From Pseudomonas sp. p1(2021b) (GTDB lineage: Bacteria; Pseudomonadota; Gammaproteobacteria; Pseudomonadales; Pseudomonadaceae), in NCBI RefSeq assembly GCF_020151015.1, contig NZ_CP083746.1, positions 3,749,001-3,813,000 on the forward strand: a stretch of DNA of 64,000 nucleotides, given 5' to 3'. The notes under the pieces are model-generated. The model saw only the letters and a list, made by a program, of their open reading frames with translations, had not been told where the DNA came from and made no database searches. A program made the translations under genes and the position numbers. Numbering within the stretch: the first letter of the stretch is position 1; the number at the start of each line of letters is the position of its first letter. Positions 39,570 through 47,965 of this stretch are shown piece after piece.

Positions 39570-40778
39570 ATGAAATTATTGAGCCAAGGAAATAAGGCAA
39601 AAAGCCATCACCCAGATGTCGCTTTATTTTACTATTTTTCCATCCTAAATATTCGCCACATCAAAGTCGCGTACGGCCTAAATGAAGGCTTAGCGCTGTT
39701 GCCCGCACTTCTATCAAGGCTGCAATCCTACGGCATCCAAAACAAAGCTCTTAGTTACGCATCCAAAGATACCATTCTCGTGTCGCTGAAAGACGACCAT
39801 AAGCTTAACCCAACACTTATCCTGGCAGACCTCCACAAAACCCCCTTGGTAATTAAAGAAACCGAAATAATACCGACCCTCGCCTGCGGACTTGTCACAC
39901 AAGATGACCTGGAGCTACTTTCCACACCGGAAATAGGTGAATTTTCCGCATCACACAAAATAGTTAAGAATGTAATACGGAGAGGGAAGTGGAGAGAGCG
40001 CTACATAAAAGACATGGAGAGAGCCGTAGGCCTTTTCAAATCAATCGACAAGCTTCAATTACGTTACCAACCGGTCTACCCAACAAAAAACCTAGCACAG
40101 GGAAACGAGTTGTACTGGGAGTCATTAAGCACTCATAAAGACCAGGGTGGAATACAAAAAACCCTATCATCCTTGGAGCGACTCTGCCTAACAAACTATT
40201 TCGACCATCACAACTTACTCAAAACCATCGCCACCCTCAACAACGATCCAACCATCAGATTAGGCTGCAACATTTCCCCTAGTAGTCTTTGCGATGATCT
40301 GTGGTGGCAATCAATATACTCAGAACTGGAGGACTCTCCATCAGTTAGCAGCAGATTGGTAATTGAGGTAACCGAAGAATATGAGATCAGTTCTGCCGAC
40401 TACCCGATCGCAACAGAAATAATAAAAAAACTGAAATCTCTAGGCTGCATTATCGCCCTCGATGACTTTGGAAAGTCAAGTTCAGGATTTCGAAATCTTG
40501 CTGCACTAGATCCTGAAATAATAAAAATCGATATGTCATACTTGCATGGGGCACGACACAGCCTTGAATCAATAGGAAAACTTAAAGCCCTTATAGATTT
40601 TTGCAAGTCGAGCAATATGCTTTGTGTTTTAGAAGGCGTAGAGACCGAGGCAGATCTAAGTGTAGCCCGTGAATTTCAAGCAGACCTAGTACAAGGTTAC
40701 TACTTCCACAAACTTCCGATTAACGGGTCAACCAAAAGACCCTTCCAGCAAAGATACGATCCCCCCATATCTGATTAA
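39570..40778 (+). CDS. EAL-domain protein (probable cyclic-di-GMP phosphodiesterase)
   Basis: 402 aa from ATG 39570 (GACGAGG upstream); an ATG 18 bp earlier is possible. The N-terminal 160 aa is unrecognised and has no TM. The EAL domain (about 165-390) keeps Asn in GCNISPSSL, Glu in VIEVTEEYE, Asp-Asp in LDDFGKSSSGF, IKIDMS, LEGVETEAD and QGYYFHKLP. The signature Glu-Ala-Leu is Glu-Leu-Tyr here. Most catalytic residues are retained, so c-di-GMP hydrolysis is plausible. The gene is much more AT-rich than the window, so it is foreign. No GGDEF domain is present. Confidence 0.82.
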   Translation: MKLLSQGNKAKSHHPDVALFYYFSILNIRHIKVAYGLNEGLALLPALLSRLQSYGIQNKALSYASKDTILVSLKDDHKLNPTLILADLHKTPLVIKETEIIPTLACGLVTQDDLELLSTPEIGEFSASHKIVKNVIRRGKWRERYIKDMERAVGLFKSIDKLQLRYQPVYPTKNLAQGNELYWESLSTHKDQGGIQKTLSSLERLCLTNYFDHHNLLKTIATLNNDPTIRLGCNISPSSLCDDLWWQSIYSELEDSPSVSSRLVIEVTEEYEISSADYPIATEIIKKLKSLGCIIALDDFGKSSSGFRNLAALDPEIIKIDMSYLHGARHSLESIGKLKALIDFCKSSNMLCVLEGVETEADLSVAREFQADLVQGYYFHKLPINGSTKRPFQQRYDPPISD

Positions 40779-40968
40779 CGCAATTTACAGCTCAGCCCCT
40801 TACCCTGACAGATCATGTTTTGCTCATATGCTCACTCTGGGAGGCGAGGGGTTCGTTTAAGTTCTGCCCGGGCCTCTTTCACGGTAAGAGATCCATCATC
40901 CCCACATTTCAAGCGCCCAACTGATGCCCGATGCTGCCTTCCCGATTTCTCTCTGGAGCCAGCCCGTC

Positions 40969-41328
40969 ATGATGCGACCCGACGCCAAAGTCGAAAAGGT
41001 CTACCTCTACCCCAAACCTGTGGACTTCCGAAAATCCATCGACGGCCTCGCCGCCCTGGTCGAACTGGACATCAAGGTCGCGGTGTTCGACTCTGTGCTC
41101 TTCGTTTTTCTGAATCGCCACCGCAATAGAGTCAAGATTCTCTATTGGGAGCGCAACGGCTTCTGCCTTTGGCTCAAACGCCTCGAAGCCGAGCGTTTCA
41201 AAACCTCCCCCGAGGCTGGTGACGAAGCTATTGTTCTCACCGTTCAGGAGCTGACCTGGCTGCTCGACGGTTTCGACCTCTGGCGTAACCGCCCCCATCA
41301 GGTTTTGACGCCGCGTTTCGTGGCCTGA
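40969..41328 (+). CDS. IS66-family accessory protein TnpB
   Basis: 119-aa IS66 Orf2 protein (VYLYPKPVDFRKSIDGLAALVE... VLYWERNGFCLWLKRLE), needed for transposition in intact IS66 elements. ATG 40969 or the next ATG is the likely start. No tnpA reading frame was found upstream in 40779-40968, and the partner tnpC is broken, so the element is dead. The frame itself is intact. Confidence 0.88.
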   Translation: MMRPDAKVEKVYLYPKPVDFRKSIDGLAALVELDIKVAVFDSVLFVFLNRHRNRVKILYWERNGFCLWLKRLEAERFKTSPEAGDEAIVLTVQELTWLLDGFDLWRNRPHQVLTPRFVA

Positions 41329-41346
41329 CCCGGTATAATCCAGGGC

Positions 41347-42459
41347 ATGATTTCCGTGCCCGATATCCTTCCTGATGACCCGATATTGCTCAAGCAGTTG
41401 CTCAGCCAATTGCAGACCAAGGTCGTTCATCTCGAAGAACAGAATGCGCTGCTGTGCCAGCGCCTGTTCAGTCGCAAGTCCGAGCAATCTGTCGATGCCC
41501 TGACGCCGCAACTGGTTTTATTCAACGAAGCCGAGGTAGAGGTAGCGCTCGTGGTTACCGAAAGACCCGGAAGAAGAGTGCGTGGCGTCAACCAAGCGGC
41601 GTGGCAAACGCAAGCCGCTGGCCGCCGAACTGCCGCGCATCGAAGTCATCCACGAACTCCCCGAGCATGAGCAGGCCTGTGCGTGCGGATGCCGCAAGCA
41701 CGTCATGGCGAAGAAACCAGCGAACAGCTGGAGATCGTGCCGATGCAGATCCGAGTGATTAAACACATCCGCAAGGTCTATGGCTGCCGTGGTTGCTAGG
41801 CGGCACCGGTCACTGCCGACAAGCCCGCTCAACTGATCGAGAAAAGCCTGGCCTCGCCAAGTGTGCTGGCCATGCTGCTGACCACCAAGTATGTCGATGG
41901 CTTGCCCCTGCATCGCTTCGAGAAAGTTCTGGCTCGCCACGGGGTCGAGATCTCCCGACAGACGTTGGCCCGCTGGGTGATTCAATGTGCCGAGCATGTG
42001 CAGCCGCTGCTGAACCTAATGCGCGATACCCTATTGGAGGGACGTGTCGTGCACTGCGACGAGACCCGCGTGCAAGTGCTCAAGGAGGAAGGTCGGGAAC
42101 CCGGCAGCCAGTCCTGGATGTGGGTACAGACCGGTGGGCCACCTGAACACCCCGTGGTGCTGTTCGACTACACCTCCAGTCGCGGACAGGAGGTGCCCGT
42201 GCGCCTGCTCGAAGGCTATCGTGGCCATGTCATGACCGACGATTACGCAGGTTATAACGCCATTGCCCTGCATGAGGGGATTGAGCGCATTGGTTGCTGG
42301 GCCCATGCCCGGCGCAAGTTCGTCGACGCCCAGAAAGTCCAACCTTAGGGCAAGACGGGCGTGCTGATGTCGCGCTGAACCTTATCAGCAAATTGTACGG
42401 GATCGAACGTGACGTCAAGGCGGTGACCGAGTCTGAACGCCTGGCAGCTCGCCAGCAAC
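41347..42459 (+). pseudogene. IS66 transposase TnpC, frameshifted and 3'-truncated
   Basis: Pieces of one IS66 TnpC read in successive frames: the N-terminus (DDPILLKQLLSQLQTKV) from 41347, a middle piece (KRRGKRKPLAAELPRI) near 41590, GEETSEQLEIV from about 41705, an in-frame TAG near 41797, the catalytic core (VVHCDETRVQVLKEE, DDYAGYNAI) in the 41863-42348 frame and a last shift near 42340. The reading stops being IS66 after LAARQQR at about 42459, where emrB-derived DNA begins. At least three frameshifts and one nonsense codon make it inactive. Confidence 0.85.
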
Positions 42460-43977
42460 GTTTCTGCTTATCCGCTGTGCACGCAATACCATCGCCGCCA
42501 TCGCACAGCCGAGCAGTGCCAGGCAAGACACATAAAACGCATCGCTATAGGCCATCAGATACGCTTCGCGCCTGATGGTGGCGGCCAGCCCCTCGAGCAT
42601 CTGCTGCTGTTGAGGCAACCACGTCTCCATGGCCTGGTTGATACGCTCCTGCAATCCAGGGGAAAACACTGTTACATGTTCGTGGATACGCTCGCTGTGA
42701 TAGCGCTCTCGGGTTGCCACGATCTGCGTCAACCCGGCGGTACCGATTGCACCGCCGAGGTTGCGCAACATGGAAAATACGGCCGAGGCCGATCCAGCTT
42801 CACGCTTGTCCAGCCCAGCTACCGCCAGTACCGACAGCGCCACCATGATGAAAGGCTGGCCAATGCCACGAACCACAGTAGATGGGATAATGATGTTGTC
42901 GGCGCTGTCTGCCGTCAGACTCGCCCCCAGCCAGCAGCCGAGGGCCATAATCAGAAAACCGCTGGCAACCATGAATTTCGCGCTGGTCCACCCCATAAGC
43001 CGCGGCATCAAAGGAGCCAGCAAGAGTTGCACGACGCCATAGGCGATCAGGGCCACGCCAACGTCCCGGGCGCTGAATCCTTGTATCTGGGAGAGATAGT
43101 TCGGCACTAGAAATACCAAGCCGAAGGTCGCGCCACCGAAGATGAACATTGCAATGCTGGCGACACCAAAGTTGTAGTGCCCAAGCAATCGCAGGGTGAT
43201 GAATGCCCGCTTGCCATGCAGCTGCGTGACGACGAACACGACCAGGGCGATACTGGCGAGAATGGACATACCCAGGATGAAGCGCGAACCGAACCAATCC
43301 AGTCGCCCCCCCTCCTCCAGTACGATCTGCAGGCCTCCGAGGCCAACCACCATGGCTATGATCCCGAGCCAGTCCCCCTGGCGCAGCAGCTCCAGCTTCA
43401 TTGGTTTGGCTTCGATAGACCAGGCAATGGCGGCCAGCAAGGCAATGCCCGGGAACAACTGAAGGTAGAAGATCCAGCGCCAGGAGTAGGCGTCTGTCAA
43501 CCAGCCCCCTATGGAGGGGCCGGCAGCCTGTGCAACGCTGTTGGCCAGACTGAACAGCGCCATGCCCATGGCCATTTTGCTGGCCGGCAGCTCGGTGATG
43601 ATCAACTGGAAGGACAGCGGAATCAGCACCGCGCCAGCCGCCCCCTGGACGACCCTGATAATAATCATGGCTTCAAGATTGGGCGCCCACGAACAGGCAA
43701 TCGACGCCAGTAGGAAGATGAACGAGCCAGTCCACATGACGCGACGCATCGAGAACACGTCCACCAACCAGGCCGTCAGCGGGATCATGACGATTTCCGC
43801 GACCAGGTAAGCAGTCGAGATCCACGACCCCTCCTCGAAGCTGGCACCCAACGAGCCTCTGATCTCCGGCAGTGCTGCGCTGGTAACATGCACGTTCATA
43901 CCGGCCATGAAGCAGCCGAACAGACCACCGATCACCGCCACCCAGGCCCGCAGCGATACCAGTTGCTCACTGCTCAT
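42415..43977 (-). CDS. DHA2-family MFS multidrug exporter (EmrB-like), chimeric C-terminus
   Basis: 520 aa with 14 TM segments and DHA2 features (LVDVFSMRRVMW, motif A-like; LIPLSFQLIITELP). It works with a membrane-fusion protein and outer-membrane channel to expel drugs. The upstream partner emrA' is cut off, overlapping by 11 bp at the start. The last 15 or so codons (42415-42460) read antisense IS66 tnpC sequence, so the original C-terminus is lost. The 14 TM core appears intact, so it may be stable but lacks its partner in this locus. Confidence 0.85.
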   Translation of the reverse strand: MSSEQLVSLRAWVAVIGGLFGCFMAGMNVHVTSAALPEIRGSLGASFEEGSWISTAYLVAEIVMIPLTAWLVDVFSMRRVMWTGSFIFLLASIACSWAPNLEAMIIIRVVQGAAGAVLIPLSFQLIITELPASKMAMGMALFSLANSVAQAAGPSIGGWLTDAYSWRWIFYLQLFPGIALLAAIAWSIEAKPMKLELLRQGDWLGIIAMVVGLGGLQIVLEEGGRLDWFGSRFILGMSILASIALVVFVVTQLHGKRAFITLRLLGHYNFGVASIAMFIFGGATFGLVFLVPNYLSQIQGFSARDVGVALIAYGVVQLLLAPLMPRLMGWTSAKFMVASGFLIMALGCWLGASLTADSADNIIIPSTVVRGIGQPFIMVALSVLAVAGLDKREAGSASAVFSMLRNLGGAIGTAGLTQIVATRERYHSERIHEHVTVFSPGLQERINQAMETWLPQQQQMLEGLAATIRREAYLMAYSDAFYVSCLALLGCAMAAMVLRAQRISRNVAGELPGVQTRSPP

Positions 43978-44140
43978 GGCCAGGCTCCGCGGGGCGCGTG
44001 TCGACGGTGGTCACCACAGACATGCCTGGCAAGATCTGCATGCCTTGCACAGGCGGGTCGAGCAGGATGCGCACAGGGAACCGCTGGACGATCTTGGTGA
44101 AATTGCCGGTTGCGTTGTCCGAAGGCAGCAGGGCGCTGCT
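43967..44140 (-). pseudogene. emrA-like membrane-fusion protein, C-terminal fragment
   Basis: The last 57 codons of an EmrA/HlyD-type protein (DNATGNFTKIVQRFPVRI... MSVVTTVDT) end at TGA 43967-43969, overlapping the emrB start. The gene stops abruptly at the junction with cptA DNA at 44132-44140 (shared GGCGCTGCT). The missing N-terminal part is not in the window. Confidence 0.85.
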
Positions 44141-45833
44141 AATGTTCAGCGGCACCACCGGGTTTTCCGGCTTCCGAGACTCGCTTTTCCTCAGCACCCT
44201 GTGGTTCGCCCCAGTATTGCTGCTGCCGCGCCACACCCGCACCTTGAGCGCGGTGATCGGCATTGTGCTCTGGGCCGCCTCGCTGGTGGGCCTGAGCTAC
44301 TTCGGCATCTACCGCCAGGAGTTCTCGCAGAGCGTGATCTTCGTGATGTTCGAGTCGAACACCGTCGAAGCCGGCGAGTATTTCAGCCAGTACTTCAGTG
44401 TCGGGCTGTGCCTGGCGCTACTGCTCTATACCGTAGTGGCGGTGCTGCTGTGGAAGCGCGTGCGCCCGGTCACCCTGCCCCTGCGCAGCCGTGCGCCGCT
44501 GGTGATCTTGCTGCTGGCGGCGAACCTGGTCTACCCCTTCTATAAACAGATGGTGACCCAGGAGCGCAACTTCGCCGACGCACTGGAAAAGGTCCAGCTA
44601 CGCATGGAGCCCGCGGTGCCCTGGCAATTGCTGGTCGGCTACCAGCAATACCGCCAGCAGCTGGACAACATGCAAAAGCTGCTCGAGCAGAACGCTTCGC
44701 TGCCCCCCCCCTGCAGGGCCTGAAGGACAGCAGCGGCGACGCGCCGCGCACCTTGGTGCTGGTGCTGGGCGAATCGACCACCCGTGAACACATGCACCTG
44801 TACGGCTACGGCCGGCCGACCACACCCAACCTCGACGCCCTGGCCGGCAAGGACAAGCAACTGACGGTGTTCCGCAACGTGGTGTCGCCACGGCCCTATA
44901 CCATCGAAGTGATGCAGCAGATCCTGACCTTCGGCGACCAGAAGAACCCGGATCGCTTCCTGACCGACCCTTCGCTGATCAACCTGATGAAACAGGCGGG
45001 CTACAAAACCTTCTGGATCACCAACCAACAGACGATGACCAAGCGCAACACCATGCTGACCACCTTTTCCCAGCAGACGGATGTGCCGGTCTACCTGAAC
45101 AACCAGCGTAACCAGAACGCCAGCCAGTATGACGAAGTGGTGCTCGCGCCGTTCGAAAAGGCACTGCAGGACCCGGCGCAGAAGAAGTTCATCATCGTCC
45201 ACCTGTTGGGCACTCACATGGACTACCGTTACCGCTATCCGGATAGCTACGAACGCTTCAAGGACAGCCAAGGCGTGCCTGCTGGCTTGTCCCCCAGCCA
45301 GGTGGAAACCTACAACTTCTACGACAATGCCGTGCTGTACAACGACCACGTGGTCTCCAGCCTGATCCAGCGCTACTCGGCGTCGACGCCCAATGGGTTC
45401 CTGCTGTACCTCTCCGACCATGGTGAAGACGTCTACAGCTCCGGCGACCACGATCGCCTGGGCCGCAACGAGAACGCGCCGACCCGGCCGATGTACACCA
45501 TCCCGTTCCTGCTATGGACCTCGCCAAGCTGGCAAACCGAGCACCCTCGCGACCTGCAGGCGATGACCGATCGGCCCTACAGCAGCTCGCACCTGATCCA
45601 TACCCTGTCCGACCTCGCCGGGCTCAGCTATGACCGTTTCGAGCCGGCCAAGAGCTTGGTGAGCCCGCAGTTCCTGGTGGCGCCGCGCTGGATCGGCGAC
45701 CCGTACCGCAAGGACGGCCTGCGCGAGTTCGACCAGCTGCCGCAGGACAAGCCCGCGCACGAGCAGAAAGCCGCCATCACCAGCCGCGCCCAGCCCCACG
45801 AAGGCTGATCTCCCCGGGGCCGCGTCGCGGTCC
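44132..45833 (+). pseudogene. cptA-like second copy: 5'-truncated and frameshifted
   Basis: About 1.7 kb that is almost base-identical to 34233-35933. It lacks the first 32 codons and the start, being fused to emrA' DNA. At 44703-44711 it has 9 C instead of 7, shifting the frame after residue about 223, just before the catalytic domain. The remaining frame 44753-45808 (351 aa, TTG start) still carries GESTTREH and SDHGED, so a soluble catalytic domain could in theory be made. Few base differences indicate a recent duplication or import. Confidence 0.9.
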
Positions 45834-45870
45834 TATCGCTGTGGCAAATCCTAGGCAGGCGGTGCCTGAG

Positions 45871-45902
45871 AGATCGAGCGCCGCCCGCGCGGCGCTCGAT
45901 CT
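45871..45902 (+). terminator. Hairpin after the right cptA copy
   Basis: AGATCGAGCGCCGC-CCGC-GCGGCGCTCGATCT, perfect 14-bp stem, 4-nt loop, no T-run. It lies in the 45809-46342 gap, whose remainder is AT-rich from 45955 to 46145 and holds the lysP leader. Confidence 0.6.
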
Positions 45903-46206
45903 TCCAGGCCACCGAAGCTACCGAGACGATCGCTTTAAAAACCCACACCTACAGCCCTAATAAACTGAATTTTTTTCCTGTCATTTTGATAGATCCGATC
46001 GTCAAAACGCTCAAAGCGACATAAGCACGTTACATTCTGACGCAACACATCCCCGCACAAGCCCTCTAAACCGGCATTTCGCCATATGACCAATCAGTCA
46101 TCATAAAACCCACCAAAACCCTACTTCATTCCAAAACAGAATGACCTAGTGCCTAAAGGTCGTTTGTTGGGCAGCACTTCGCACGCAGATACTGACCCCG
46201 GTCAAT

Positions 46207-46238
46207 GAATTCGCCCGCCATTGGTGGCGAGCGAATTC
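46207..46238 (+). promoter_or_regulatory. Long hairpin in the leader of the lysP-like gene
   Basis: GAATTCGC / GCGAATTC outer arms continuing through CCGCCA / TGGCGA with one mismatch around a TTGG loop, about 105 bp before the lysP-like start. It may be a leader structure or an operator. Confidence 0.5.
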
Positions 46239-46342
46239 TTGAACCTTGGGCCGTACAGCCTGGCCCGCGCGAAGCACGACGCGCCAGCCAGGGCAGAACA
46301 AGAACAAAAAACTCAAACTGAACGAGGTCAAATAGGTTGCCC

Positions 46343-47905
46343 ATGACCCAATCCAATGAACACGCACGTTCGACCGCCGCGAACACGCCCGCGGGCCATC
46401 TGAAACGCACCCTCAACAGCCGCCACCTGAACATGATCGCCATCGGCGGTTCGATCGGCACCGGCCTGTTCGTCTCTTCCGGCGCCACCATCGCCCAGTC
46501 GGGGCCCGGCGGCGCCCTGCTCGCCTTCGCGATCGTCGGCCTGATGGTGTATTTCCTGATGACCAGCCTGGGGGAACTGGCCGCCTGCATGCCGGTCAGC
46601 GGCTCGTTCGCCACCTACGCCTCACGGTACGTGGACGAAAGCTTCGGCTTCGCCCTGGGCTGGAACTACTGGTATTCCTGGGCGGTGACCATCGCCGTGG
46701 ACCTGGTCGCCGTACAGATCATCATGACCTACTGGTTCCCGGACACCCCCGGGGTGATCTGGAGTGCCGTGTTCCTGGGCCTGCTGTTCGCCCTGAACGT
46801 CGCCTCGGTGCGCTTCTTCGGCGAGACGGAGTTCTGGTTCGCGCTGATCAAGGTCATCACCATCATCGCCTTCATCGTCATGGGCGTGCTGATGCTGATG
46901 GGCATCGTCGAAGGTGGCCAGGATGGCGGCGCACACCTGTGGCAGATCGGCGACGCACCGATCGCCGGTGGCCTGCCTGCGCTGATCGGCGTGGCCATGA
47001 TCGTCGGCTTCTCGTTCCAGGGCACCGAGTTCGTCGGCATCGCCGCTGGGGAGACGGAAAACCCCGGGCGCAACATTCCCAAGGCGGTGCGCCAGATCTT
47101 CTGGCGCATCCTGCTGTTCTACGTCTGCACCATCATCGTGATCGGCCTGCTGATTCCCTATACCGACCCGCGCCTGCTCAAGGACGGGCTTTCGGACATC
47201 ACCATCAGCCCCTTCACCCTGATCTTCGAGAAAGCCGACATGCTGGCCGCTGCGGCCATCATGAATGCCGTGATCCTCACCTCGGTGCTCTCGGCCGGCA
47301 ACTCCGGCATGTACGCCTCCTCGCGCATGCTCTACAGCCTGGCCGTGGAGCGCAAGGCGCCCGCGCTGTTCGCCAAGCTCACCCGCTCGGGCACACCCGT
47401 GTGGGCCTTGCTGGCCACCTCGGTGGTGGCCGGCCTGTGCCTGCTGAGCTTCCTGTTCAGCCCCGGCAAGCTCTACCTGTGGCTGCTCAATACCTCCGGC
47501 ATGCTGGGCTTCATCGCCTGGCTGGGCATCGCCATCAGCCATTACCGCTTCCGTCGCGGCTACAAACTGCAGGGCCATAGCCTGGAGAAGTTGCCCTATG
47601 TCTCGAAGTTCTTCCCGTTCGGGCCGTTCTTCGCCTTCGCCCTGTGCATGGTGGTGATGCTGGGCCAGAACTACCAGGCGTTCATCGGCGACCGCATCGA
47701 CTGGATGGGCGCCACCGCGACCTATATCGGCCTGGTGCTGTTCGCGGTGATGTGGCTTGGCCACAAGTTGATCACCCGTTCGCGCATCGTCCGCTACCGG
47801 GATATGGACTTCAGCGTGATCGAGGTTCGCCGGCGGCAGGCGCGCCACAGCGCCGAAAGCGACGCCAGCGGCCTGACGATCACCAGCCCCCAGACTACCG
47901 CCTGA
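46343..47905 (+). CDS. LysP-like amino-acid permease
   Basis: 520-aa APC permease with 12 TM segments. The N-terminal HLNMIAIGGSIGTGLFVSSG and GLMVYFLMTSLGELAACMP are near-identical to the lysine permease LysP as I recall it. ATG 46343 is preceded by GAGG/AGG; an extension of 2 codons is possible. It imports a basic amino acid, most likely lysine. The PuuB-like FAD oxidoreductase gene begins 60 bp downstream, so the two are probably one unit. Confidence 0.85.
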   Translation: MTQSNEHARSTAANTPAGHLKRTLNSRHLNMIAIGGSIGTGLFVSSGATIAQSGPGGALLAFAIVGLMVYFLMTSLGELAACMPVSGSFATYASRYVDESFGFALGWNYWYSWAVTIAVDLVAVQIIMTYWFPDTPGVIWSAVFLGLLFALNVASVRFFGETEFWFALIKVITIIAFIVMGVLMLMGIVEGGQDGGAHLWQIGDAPIAGGLPALIGVAMIVGFSFQGTEFVGIAAGETENPGRNIPKAVRQIFWRILLFYVCTIIVIGLLIPYTDPRLLKDGLSDITISPFTLIFEKADMLAAAAIMNAVILTSVLSAGNSGMYASSRMLYSLAVERKAPALFAKLTRSGTPVWALLATSVVAGLCLLSFLFSPGKLYLWLLNTSGMLGFIAWLGIAISHYRFRRGYKLQGHSLEKLPYVSKFFPFGPFFAFALCMVVMLGQNYQAFIGDRIDWMGATATYIGLVLFAVMWLGHKLITRSRIVRYRDMDFSVIEVRRRQARHSAESDASGLTITSPQTTA

Positions 47906-47965
47906 TACCCTTTGGCACGGCGTCGGCAGCTTTCTGCCCGGCGCCATTACCGCATGGACCCTGCG

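Noticed and set aside
40815..41129. Open frame before IS66 tnpB as a tnpA gene
   Set aside because: The product does not resemble IS66 TnpA and overlaps tnpB in another frame.
43998..44723. 241-codon frame as a real fusion gene
   Set aside because: Its first 45 codons are antisense to emrA', there is no ribosome site, and it stops at the C-tract frameshift.
45809..46342. Lysine riboswitch upstream of the lysP-like gene
   Set aside because: Only simple hairpins are visible; the conserved multi-stem lysine aptamer core could not be found.
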